Origin: Ligustrum vulgare
Lineage: Eukaryota > Streptophyta > Magnoliopsida > Lamiales > Oleaceae
DNA length: 64,000 nucleotides
Direction: 5' to 3'
Assembly (NCBI GenBank): GCA_963555705.1
Contig: OY743171.1
Location: 21,017,352 to 21,081,351 of the forward strand
Shown here: one piece after another, positions 54,750 through 64,000 of the stretch
Position numbering within the stretch: the first letter of the stretch is position 1
Layout: every line of letters starts with the position of its first letter
Position numbers and translations under genes: made by a program
The notes under the pieces: model-generated
Told to the model about the DNA's origin: nothing
The model's input: only the letters and a program-made list of their open reading frames with translations
The model's database searches: none

Positions 54750-55769
54750 TCTTTGTTATAGGAATTTGAAGATGTCTTCTTGGAGGAGATGCCTAGTAGA
54801 CTTCCACTCATTAGAGGCATCGAGCATCACATTAATTTCATTCCCGGAGCAATCATCCCAAATAGACTGACTTATTGAAATAATCCAGAAGAAACCAAGG
54901 AGCTTCAAAGGCAAATGGAGGAGTTGATGAGCAAAGGATATGACCGTTAGTGCATGAGCACTTGTGCCATACTCGTGTTTCGTGCCAAAGAAGGATGAGA
55001 CTTACAAGATGTGTGTTGATTTTCGATCCATTAACAATACAATGGTAAAGTATTGACATCCAATTCTTAGATGAGATGATATGATAAATGAACTACATGA
55101 TTCTTGCATTTTTAGCAAAATTGATTTGAGGAGTGGTTACCATCAAATTAGAATGAGAAAAGGAGATGAATGGAAAATCGCATTTAAAACTAAGTATGGG
55201 TTGGATAAATGGTTGGTAATGCTATTTGGTCTTACTAATGCACCGGGTACTTTTATGAGGTTAATGAATCATATTTTGTGTGCATTCTTTAGAACAATTT
55301 TGATAGTCTACTTTGATGATATTTTAATTTATAGTAAGAACTTAGAGGAGCATGTAGAATACTTGAGATGTGTGCTTTTGGTTTTAAAAGAAGAAATGTC
55401 ATATGACAATCTTAACAAGTGTCACTTTTGCATGGAAAAGTTGTTTTTCTTGACTTTGTTGTTAGTGCTAAGGGGATTGAGGTAGATGATGAAAAGATCA
55501 AGGTCATCAAAGAATGGCCAACCCTAAAGAGTGTCACCAAGGTAAGGAGTTCCCATGTGTTAGATAGTTTTTATCGTCGTTTTGTTAATGATTTTAGCAC
55601 ACTTGCTTCACCATTTATTGAGGTTATTAAAAACATGTTGGTTTTAAATGGAGAAAAGAACAAGAAGATGCTTTTAATGAAATTAAAGAAGAAATGTGCA
55701 CCGTACCCGTTTTGGCTTTGCCCAATTTTGATAAAACTTTCGAGATCGAATATGATACCTCAAGGATAG
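54750..55769 (+). pseudogene. Gypsy reverse transcriptase, frameshifted
   Basis: From 54762 pieces read EFEDVFLEEMPSRLP and NPEETKELQRQMEELMSKGY. An open stretch (55081-55485) has [30 protein letters not shown] and the catalytic YFDD (55309-55320). It then shifts frame to [20 protein letters not shown] and FYRRFVNDFSTLASPF. At least three frame changes and several stops. Confidence 0.9.
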
Positions 55770-56467
55770 GTATTGGAATGGTATTGATGCATGAAAGGAG
55801 GCCCATTGCCTATTTTAGTGAGAAACTCAATGGGGCTACCCTGTACTACCCAACTTATGATAAGAAGCTCTATACATTGGTAAGGGAAATGGAGGCTTGG
55901 CACCATTATTTATGGCCAAGGGAGTTCATTATCCATACCGATCGTGAGTCCTTGAAGCACTTGAAAGGGCAAAGAAAAATAAGCAAAAGGCATGCCACGT
56001 GGATGGAATACATGGAGACATTTTTCTACATCATCAAATATAAACAATGTAAAGAAAATGTGGTAGTTGATTCCTTATCTAGAAGGTATGCTCTTATCAC
56101 TTCCTCGAGTGCAAAGTTATTGGGCTTTGAATGCGTTAAAGAATTGTATGAGAATGACGTTGACTTTGCAAATTCATTTATGACTTGTGAAAAAGTTGCT
56201 TGTGACAAATTTTATAGGCATGAAGGATTCTTATTTCGTGAAAACAAACTTTGTGTGCCTAATTGCTACATGAGGGAATTGTTGGTTAGGGAGGTCCACA
56301 TGGGTTGTTTAATGGGACATTTTAATGTGAAAAGAACTTTGGATACCTTGGAAGAATATTTCTTTTGGACAAGAATGAGGAGAGATGTTGAAAGGGTTTG
56401 TTCTAGGTGCATAATTTGTGAGAAGACTAAATCTAAAGTAGTGAACATTGGACTGAGATCTCAATAG
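55694..56467 (+). pseudogene. Gypsy RNase H and integrase zinc domain
   Basis: A 257-codon open frame. RNase H motifs: FEIEYDTSRIGIGMVLM, RRPIAYFSEKLNGATL, FIIHTDRESLKHLKGQ, KENVVVDSLSRRY. The first RNase H acid (usually CDAS) reads YDTS. An HHCC zinc domain follows (VHMGCLMGHF, CSRCIIC). The frame ends in the duplicated region at 56441. Confidence 0.9.
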
Positions 56468-56622
56468 ATCTTATTTTGGGTGTACCTAGGTTTAAGAAAG
56501 GAAATGATGCCGTCTTCGTAGTGAACATTGGATTGAGATCTAGTGAACATTGGACTGAGATCTCAATGGATCTTATTTTGGGTCTACCTAGGTTTAAGAA
56601 AGGAAATGATGTCATCTTCGTA
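56441..56622 (+). repeat. 80-22-80 bp tandem duplication in integrase
   Basis: Units 56441-56520 and 56543-56622 begin GTGAACATTGGACTGAGATC and end CGTCTTCGTA or CATCTTCGTA. A 22-bp partial unit (56521-56542) lies between. The event breaks the integrase frame at the first catalytic region ([18 protein letters not shown]). Confidence 0.9.
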
Positions 56623-57430
56623 GCTGTTGATAAATTTAGTAAAATGACACATTTGTTGATGATGCATAGGTTTAAGACGGATGATGCTACTAACATAGCT
56701 AACCTTTTCTTTAGAGAGATAGTGAGACTTCATGGGGTCCCTAGGAGTATTGTATAGGATAGAGATGTAAAAAATTTTAGCCACTTTTGGAAGCTTTTGT
56801 AGGGAAAATTGGGAACCAAGCTTTTATTTTCAACTACTTATCACCCCAAACCGTTGTCAAACCGAGGTGGTTAATAGAACTTTAGCCTAACTCCTTCACA
56901 CTATCATTAAAAGTAACATAAAGAGTTGGAAAAAAAAAGTCTACCTTTCTTTCAATTTTCTTATAATAGAAGTGTTCATTCTACTATCTGATTTTCTTGG
57001 TTTGAAATTATTTATGACTTTAACTCATTAACTCCTTTGGATTTGATTCATATTCCTATTGATGAAAGAGGTATCTTAGATGGGAATAAAAAGGCGGAAT
57101 TGGTTAAATCTCTTCATGAGAAAATCAATTTCCAAATTGAGAAGAAAAATGAACAATATGCTTCCAATGCCAACAAGGGTATAAAGTGTGTCTCTTTTGA
57201 ACCCGGTGATTGGACGTAACTCTATTTGAGGAAAGAGCAGTTCCCCAATCAAAGAAAATCCAAATTGCAACATCGTGGTGATGGCCCATTTAAAGTCAGA
57301 GAAGATTAATGGCAATGCCTACAAGCTTGACCTCCTTGGTGAGTACAATGTTTCTGCAACGTTTAATGTCTCTGATCTATCTTCTTTTGATGTAGGTAGT
57401 GATTCGAGATCGAATCCTTCTCCAATGGGA
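56543..57430 (+). pseudogene. Gypsy integrase core and C-terminus
   Basis: Pieces read [54 protein letters not shown], then (after a stop) DRDVKNF, LGTKLLFSTTYHP and, after more breaks, HEKINFQIEKKNEQYASNAN, FEPGDW and LGEYNVSATFNVSDLSSFD. The first and second catalytic Asp codons remain, but the reading frame is broken repeatedly. Confidence 0.85.
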
Positions 57431-58164
57431 GGGTCCCATGACAAGATCCAAGTCTAAGGAAATTGAAGAGTTGATGGTGAGACTCATTCACAAATTATGA
57501 AATCAATCCCAAATGGAAGACAACCTAAATGTTGAAATCATACGCATTGTAAATGCATAGATAAGAGGTTCCAAAGGATCATGCATGGCGTGAATGGAGA
57601 ATGTTCAAGGCTAAACAAAGTGATCAAGTTAAGAGACGATCCAAGAATCAAGTCGAAGATCAAAATCACGAGTTGCTAGAATCTTAGCTGAGTGGCCACA
57701 CGATACAGTGTTGAAAAGATAGTTTGCAAACCGGATGTTTGCCCGGGCGTGTGACATTACTTTGTGTGGTCCCCAATTTGAATTGAAGCCAGATTTTGCT
57801 TTTTTTTTTTTTTTTCCAAGTTTTTGTATTTCTTCAAATATTTGTACTATATAAATTTACACTTCTCAAATTATAGGACAACTTGAAAACATATTGTGTG
57901 AAGATATTTTGAAGGTAAAATTCCTTCCTTAATCTCGTTCTCTCTTTGTAATTTCTTCAAATTCATTTATGGATTATTATTCTTGTACTGTTGAACCCAC
58001 AATCTTGAAATTTACTCTTTCCATCTATTGGGTTAGGATTTATTCCTTAGTTCTTTGGTTTTGAATAGGTTTGGGTCAAGATCTTTATCTATAAATTCTT
58101 AGTTTTCTTGGGTTGATTACTTTATGTTGTGGGAATTTTTTGTCAAATACTAAAGGTGTTCACA
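57430..58164 (+). mobile_element. 3' LTR of the second gypsy
   Basis: The start encodes GPMTRSKSKEIEELMVRLI, the polyprotein C-terminal tail, and equals the LTR segment at 53620. The end (TTGTGGGAATTTTTTGTCAA to GTGTTCACA) parallels the LTR end TTGTGGGAATTTTCAGTCAA to GGGTTCGCA of the first gypsy. About 50 bp at the LTR start are missing. Confidence 0.7.
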
Positions 58165-58711
58165 TCACTGTATTTGGTAGCCTTATATTTTTCATGAAAA
58201 ATTCAAATTACTCACATTTTATCTTCTTTTGCCTTGCTTGATAGCATTTATTTTGCCAATAAGATATTTTCCTCAAATGGGTCACGTGATTGCATTTGCC
58301 TTGGAAATGTAAAAACCATTTTTTTTTCTAGGTAGAGGTGGTTTTTGGTTTACCATGTTACATGTCAAATATCTTTTGTTACATTTGATTCTTTTTGTTG
58401 TTGTTAGTTGACTTATTTTTTTTAAAATTAATATTATTATTGTTATTATCAAGTACAAACGCGTAAGAAAATTTTGATTCAAATAGCTAAATTTTACTTT
58501 ATTTATCATGAAAAATAACATCAATCAAACAATTGAATTTGAAAAATTTTCCACTTTTTCCACCTAGAAATATTTTCCATGGAAATAATTTTCAGACAAT
58601 TCAATTCCTGAAAGTTATTTTCTTTTCACTTATTTTCCATCTTTTCAATCAAACACAGCCTAATTTTTTTTATTTTACTCCATCTTGTACAAAGCTATAT
58701 CTGAAAAAGCT
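58165..58711. other. No gene seen
   Basis: AT-rich spacer. TTTGGTAGCC at 58174-58183, close behind the LTR, looks like a decayed initiator-Met primer site, but the match is short. Confidence 0.4.
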
Positions 58712-58719
58712 ACTAAAAT

Positions 58720-58942
58720 TAGATATGACAATGGATCGGGTATGGTTTGGATTTGTCACACTCGTATCCTACCCACTAGATATTTTCAACATCCATACAT
58801 TACCCATTACCCATTAAGAAATGGCGAGTCGGGGATGGGTCGGAGGCGGGTCGGGGGCGGGTACGCTTCTATACCTATTTGAAACTCATTACCTATTATT
58901 TATTTATTTATTTTTAATATACGTGTTGGTATGACGAACTCT

Positions 58943-58980
<38 letters not shown>

Positions 58981-59514
58981 TTCCATGATTCACGTTGATA
59001 TATAATAGTCTCTGTAAGAGATTAAAAAATGAATTTTTGACTCTTTTCCACAACTAGCAACTACTGTTGATAAAAGAATTTAATGTTTTATTATAAAAAC
59101 TATCAAAATCTGATAGAAATTAGCCAAAAATTCACTACTAGACACGGCATATTGAAGATTAGAGAATTTGATCTTACCTATAACACACTTGTACTTATGT
59201 TTTAACGATTTTACTATTTCAATAAATTACTTCCCAATGATAATATATGTTCATATCCCTCCCTTATTTTTTTTAACGATTTTTTTTTTCACACAATCAC
59301 TTTTATTTTAAATTATATAATTCTTTAAGAAAATTAATGAGTATACGGGTCGGGTATGTGTTTTGTAGTAAAACTCACACCCTATCCATACCAAGTCGGA
59401 TTTTAACATTTACCTCCATACCCGACTCATAAACTCATTTAGTCGAGTAATCCCTGCCCGTTTATGTCGGGTCTCCAACAAATATCGAGATCGTAAATAT
59501 TATTGTCATTTCTA
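58720..59514. mobile_element. Non-autonomous hAT element
   Basis: Termini TAGATATGACAA and TTGTCATTTCTA (reverse complement TAGAAATGACAA) are inverted repeats. The 8-bp target duplication ACTAAAAT/ATTAAAAT (58712-58719, 59515-59522) has one mismatch. Subterminal GGGTCGGG repeats occur at both ends and an (AT)n run at 58947-58977. It is 795 bp with no transposase. Confidence 0.85.
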
Positions 59515-59522
59515 ATTAAAAT

Positions 59523-59965
59523 AAAGAGAACGGCTACGTGTATAGAATAATATTTACAAATGTAGTTACATATTTGATGCGGCAAATTTCTACTCATTGA
59601 TCCATGCCCCCACATCAATTCCATAAATAATTCTGCAAAGATTTTTCTGTACGAGTAGAAAAATCTATCAATTAAAGTGATTTACTTTAGTCTCTCAATT
59701 GGAAAATGAACATTTGTGATGTAGTGAAGATTCGAAGTAATGAGCGCAAAGTAAAAAAAGCTTGTTGATTTTTGTGAAATACACAAGAATTTTAGGAGAA
59801 AAAAAATAATTGTTGATTCCTCTATACATGTTTGAAATTTTTATTTTAAATAAAACTAATCTTTACTTTACCCTCGAAATAAGTAACATATTAATTTGAA
59901 ATTTTAATAATAAAAAGGTTTTCCTAAACTTACTTTTTATATATTTATTGAGATTTAAGCAAGGG
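59523..59965. other. No gene seen
   Basis: AT-rich spacer between the hAT element and the LTR relic. Confidence 0.5.
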
Positions 59966-62320
59966 TGATAAGTACGTATTTGTACTTATCTTGACCATAA
60001 ATTTAGACAATTGTGAGTGTTTTAGAGTTTGATATTGTTTAATTATGTATTTATTTTGATTATTTTGGGTAAAACTCAAATTTGGATGTGTTTGGAAGCT
60101 AAACGGATAAAAAAAGATCAAAACCAGGCAAAATGGACAAAATGATAACCAAATTCTAACTATTCATTCGTTGATTCGGATCATAAAATAATGGCCGAAG
60201 ATCATATTGAATCAATTGAATGATATTGGAAGTCAAAGGATCAAATTTGCACTTGAAAAGGACTTTGGACGAAAAAGGAATCACAAGAAGTTGTGTTCCA
60301 AATTTGTAGTTGGATTTTGATACCAGTTTTTGGGATAGTAAAAGTTTGAATTGGAAAATTTTATTTCACGAAGAAGTGTCTCTTTAACTTAATTAAATTA
60401 ACTTTTCAATGCATTTTGAATCACCTCGATCGGATAAAGTAATAGAAAGATATGATGAAAATACTAACTGCTGCTCAGAGAGGATGCGAATTCTACTTTT
60501 CTTATGTGATTAGGACTCTTATGGAAATGATGTTGGACATAATCTTGACCTAATTTCATCCTATATAAGAATACATGGGCAGCAAGAGAAGGAGACTAAT
60601 GTAGGGCATATTTCATGACATTAATTCACCACAAAAGAAAGAAGATTCAACACAATTCAAGGGGCAATTCAAGATTTTACTGAATTTCAAGCAAGGAGGT
60701 CAAGTCTTGGTACAAGATTTTCATCTCTCTCTTGGATTTTCAATTAAAAACTGGTTATGCCTTCCTTTTTATCATTAGTTTTATTCTCTTGTGTTATGTG
60801 TAACTAACTATTGCTGGGGCGAACGATGTGATCTTAGTTTATTCGGTTTAATATTCATGTGTTTATGCTTTAATTTTATGTATTAGTTTTATTATTGCTC
60901 TTAATGCATGAACTAATTAGCTACTAGTTCATAAAACGTCAAAACTTTGTCATCGTTGTCCCATTACAAATAGAATTTTACACAAAAAATGGTCCAAATA
61001 GGATTTGATAAACTTTTTTAAGGTTGCACCTACATTTTCAATTTTCAAAAAAATTTGTAAAACATGTCATTTCCTATTTATAGGATTTTTGCAGAAAAAT
61101 ACACCATGTTAAGATAATTTTATAAAAGTTAGAGATTGCAAATCTTCTTGGTGTGGTTTCATTGCTAATTTTTAATCCTTATATGTAATCACTAATGTCT
61201 ATTTTGAATTCTTATAGGGAAAGTCTTAGTCTAGCAATGAGGAAAAGAGAAGGTTGTCTTGACATCCAACGACCAGAATGATTGTTTGGGGTTATTTTGA
61301 TTCTATGTGTGCAAAAATTATGCGTGGAATGATTTTGACTAACTTATGGAAGCTAGGTAATGACCAAATGCTGGTAATCTAATCATTTGCATAAAGTATG
61401 AACATACATGCATTTTTACATCTCTTTGTGGCTTTTTTGACTTAAGTAAATAAGCTTTTAAGGGTATTTCTATATGTGGTACCCTGTGGTCATCTGACTT
61501 GTGAGCCACCGGCCTAAAGCTCATTACATGGGTCATCTAGAAAACCTAAGAGAGGTATATCATATAAATTTATTTGTCTGAAAAAAAAAAGATAAAAGAA
61601 AAGCTTTGTTAGGTTATTACATTTATATGACACATTTCTTCGGATCATATTTGACTTGAGTCATTAAACTCATAGAGATATGTTTATATCTGGTGTCCTA
61701 TGGTCATCTAACTTGGGATTCACAGGCCTAAAGCTCGTTATAGGGGTCATCTTTTGCTTAATGGAGAGAGGTACAACATAAAAATAGTATGTAGTTGTTA
61801 GGTTATATAAATGGGATTAAGTTAATTAGTGGGTTTGAATTGCCTAATGGATATTTGATTATTGCATCACTAAAAATAAAGGAGAATCATTGCAAACCTA
61901 AATAATTGTTGTTGTTGGTTAGACAGTCCTAAACTTGAGCGGGAAAGGAGTTAGTGATTTAGGAAATAACCATAGAAAAATATACCTCATGTTAGAGAGA
62001 AAATATAAAGTTTGGGGGGGGGGAGTGCATCTCAGTAGAGGGAAAACGAAATTTGACCACTAAGGGTTAGGAGATCATCTATTAAGTGCATTATGATGAT
62101 TGAGTTGACTAAACACACACACACTCGAGCATGGATTAAGTTAAAACGTGTATAGCATTGTTTGAAAACTTTTCAAGGTTTAGTAATAGTTTTAAATCTT
62201 GAAGCAAATACAACAAGTTATTTCACATGTGTTGTTGTCAAGAATCTTATTGATTTGTTATGTTTGCGTGATTGTATGTTTTATCTTATTCAAGGACGAA
62301 CAAGAGTTTAAGTTTGAGGG
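59966..62320 (+). mobile_element. Plus-strand relic of the gag-only family
   Basis: An LTR start TGATAAGTACGTATTTGTAC at 59966 leads into an LTR (to about 60945). It has the conserved block (TTTTGGGATAGTAAAAGTTT, GAATCACCTCGATCGGATAA), a TATATAA box at 60562-60568 and the GGGCGAACGATGTGATCTTA stretch. The interior keeps the paired motif (61430-61755) and the CAAGGACGAACAAGAGTT, AGTTTGAGGGATTG polypurine region (about 62294-62320). The gag ORF, primer site and 3' LTR are missing. Confidence 0.75.
61430..61755 (+). repeat. Paired non-coding motif, relic copy
   Basis: Copies at about 61430-61534 and 61650-61753 share TGACTTRAGT, TGGTCATCTRACTTG, GGCCTAAAGCTCRTTA and GGGTCATC. They match the pair at 31.5-31.8 kb when that is read on its element strand. 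Confidence 0.8.
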
Positions 62321-62689
62321 ATTGTCAGGTAGAAAATTTAATGGTTTGAAGGGAACAACCTATTGCTTGTGGTACGTAATACAAGATTTAGCATCCATTA
62401 AAAGTGAGTTTTGTGAAAATAAAATATATTATGGAATATTTATTTTTGGTAAATGTGTAATTAAAAAATACCCCTTTCCATCTTGTGAAGATGTGATTGA
62501 TTGCTCATATTTTTATATAGATTAAGAAAGTCAATTAATGTTATTGAAAAAATAAATTTTACTCTCACTTTTCCTAATATACTCTTATTCAACACTTATT
62601 CTTTTTATAACAAAGTACATTAAATAAGGGTATATTAAAAAATAAGAAAATTAAATACATAGTCAACAACAATATAAAAAGACTATAAT
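62321..62689. other. No gene accepted
   Basis: A 108-codon frame (62199-62525) spans the relic's polypurine tract and an AT-rich spacer. It has no recognisable domain and I treat it as chance. Confidence 0.4.
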
Positions 62690-62836
62690 TTGGGACGGAA
62701 GAATAAGAAATACAAGTCTCTAGCCCTAGTTATTATTACCATTTTATCTATAATTTTTCCTTATATATATAAGATTCCGATTCTTAATAAAATATATAAG
62801 TCTATTTTCTTCTATTTTTCGCTCTACTTTATAACA

Positions 62837-62852
62837 TGTTATCAACACGAAT
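62837..62852 (+). promoter_or_regulatory. Primer-site-like sequence of the second copia
   Basis: TGTTATCAACACGAAT directly follows the LTR end. Its reverse complement contains TCGTGTTGATAACA, close to the tRNA-Ile-like anticodon arm seen at 46251-46264. Confidence 0.5.
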
Positions 62853-63039
62853 GAGCAAAAACAAATCATTTTTTAAACTCACGAAGTCGTGTCAATTGAA
62901 TTGACATAGAAATTCTCCATTCTTATTCAAAACAAAAAGGTTTATGTTCTACTTACTTCAATTGCATAACTACAAGAGGTATATGTTATTCGAATTATAA
63001 TATCATTTTGACTATTCTGATTGATGATAGATATATATC

Positions 63040-64000
63040 TGGTTTAATATATTTGATTATTTCATATCAATATTCCAAAGAACATTATTTTATTGTCACT
63101 TAATATTCTAGGAGAATATTGAATTATTATTACAATTGAATGTGTATCAATTTAAAATCAATATTCCAAAAGAATATTATGTTAATGTCATTTTCATGAT
63201 TTCAAAGAAAATTGTATCATTACTGAATGAGTATCAACTTTAAATCAATATTTGAGAAGAAGATTGTATTATTGCTAGTTTCAATATTCCAGAAGGATAT
63301 TATTTTTACTACTCAAGCACAAAATTTAATGTGTAGATATTCTAGACGAATATTTCATGGAAAGATATAAATCATAGTACCATGTTGTTACTCTTGACGA
63401 AAAACAAATTTATACAAATCACTATTTTTGAAGAATGTTGTATTATATTTTTTTGAAAACGAAACAATTTAAATAAATATTACAGAAGAATACTGTACTA
63501 TATTTCTTCAAATTGAAATGATCAAAATTGATATTTCAAAAGAATATTGTATTACACTTTTTGAAGAAGAAACAATATAAATCAATATTTCAGAAGAATA
63601 TTCTTTTATAATTCTTGAAAAGAAACATTCTAAATTAATATTCCATAAGAATATTGTAGCATTGTTTGAAAATTGATATTATATTTGAATTATTTTGTTG
63701 CTCCATAACAAGAAATTCACACATAACAATATTTGAAAATAATATTGTATTATTATTTTTTTAAAAAAAAGTATAATATGTGAGCATTCATATTCTTACA
63801 AATTTCACGTCGATATTCTTATGAAACATGACTCTATTTAAACAATATTTTAGAGAAATGTTTTATTAATAACCATGAGGAAGTATAAACCTTATACATC
63901 TTGAGTATCTATAGTATATTCTATTATTACTTTCTAAATAAGAGTAAGAATTTATACAAATCAATATTTCAGAAGAATATTAGATTGTTATTCGTGAAAA
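63040..64000 (+). repeat. Array of short palindromes in the leader
   Basis: About fourteen variants of a 19-20 nt inverted repeat (AATATTCCAGAAGAATATT type) occur roughly every 60-70 nt, for example near 63068, 63105, 63160, 63281, 63478, 63531, 63587, 63636 and 63963. Intervening sequence is AT-rich, with recurring ATCAATAT. Confidence 0.75.

Larger units (their letters stand above)
53570..58164 (+). mobile_element. Second Ty3/gypsy relic, same group as 23-39 kb
   Basis: A 5' LTR fragment (53570-53680) resembles the other element's LTR start. Protease end, reverse transcriptase, RNase H, integrase and a 3' LTR follow in normal gypsy order. Gag, the protease active site and the primer site are missing. 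Many stops, frameshifts and a local duplication show it is dead. It retains the RT/RNase H missing from the 23-39 kb element. Confidence 0.85.
62690..64000 (+). mobile_element. 5' end of a second copia element, cut by the window edge
   Basis: An LTR-like end (TATATATAAGATTCC, then CTTCTATTTTTCGCTC, ACTTTATAACA to 62836) is followed by TGTTATCAACACGAAT, similar to the primer site CGTTATCAGCACGAG of the copia at 46 kb. A repeat-rich leader fills the rest. Gag would lie beyond 64000. The LTR start is uncertain. Confidence 0.55.

Noticed and set aside
62199..62525. 108-codon open frame
   Set aside because: Crosses the polypurine region of a decayed element and an AT-rich spacer; no recognisable domain.
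63040..64000. CRISPR-like array of palindromic repeats
   Set aside because: Repeats are degenerate, spacing is irregular and the context is a plant copia leader.

Overview
This window is nuclear DNA from a flowering plant, most likely a eudicot. It is AT-rich and full of microsatellites, and it consists mostly of transposable elements of plant type: Ty1/copia, Ty3/gypsy, non-autonomous gag-only LTR elements, Helitrons, hAT, Mutator-like and Harbinger-like elements. I see one clear intact host gene, an intronless C2H2 zinc-finger protein at 49.1-50.2 kb. I cannot name the species.

Layout. 0-3.3 kb: minus-strand gypsy gag relic, then a Mutator-like insertion with an internal minisatellite, sitting in a duplicated 114-bp segment. 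4.7-6.8 kb: a Helitron carrying O-fucosyltransferase exon fragments. 7.8-8.6 and 9.2-10.25 kb: two hAT elements with 8-bp target duplications. 10.4-13.65 kb: minus-strand relic of a gag-only retrotransposon, hit by a SINE-like dimer. 13.9-15.5 kb: a 1.6-kb palindromic Mutator-like element with a 9-bp target duplication. 15.5-18.1 kb: diverged tandem repeats. 18.1-19.5 kb: another Mutator-like element with a 9-bp target duplication. 19.6-22.8 kb: a second Helitron carrying a leucine-rich receptor-kinase fragment. 22.8-23.45 kb: CACTA-like subterminal repeats.

23.45-39.2 kb is a nested block. A degenerate gypsy element (LTRs 23452-24222 and 38409-39200) was hit twice: by an element now reduced to a 2.7-kb solo LTR (25429-28147, target duplication gaatg) and by a young 7.4-kb gag-only element on the minus strand (29243-36627, target duplication caatg, tRNA-Asp primer site). 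40.23-46.47 kb is an apparently intact minus-strand copia element with identical 209-bp LTRs, a perfect 5-bp target duplication, gag (334 aa) and pol (1173 aa).

46.5-52.5 kb holds a hAT-like fragment, the zinc-finger gene, a broken partial copy of its 3' end and a Harbinger-like MITE. 53.57-58.16 kb is a second, frameshifted gypsy relic of the same group as the 23-39 kb element. 58.7-59.5 kb is another hAT. 59.97-62.3 kb is a plus-strand relic of the gag-only family. From about 62.7 kb to the end is the LTR end, primer site and repeat-rich leader of a second copia element whose genes would lie beyond the window.

The most notable material is a family of gag-only retrotransposons. It is represented by one young copy and two gag-containing or internal-region relics, with further LTR relics. 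The family shares a single small zinc-knuckle ORF, a conserved LTR block and a paired non-coding motif of about 100 nt. Also notable are the intact copia, whose primer site resembles half of a tRNA-Ile, and the gene-capturing Helitrons.
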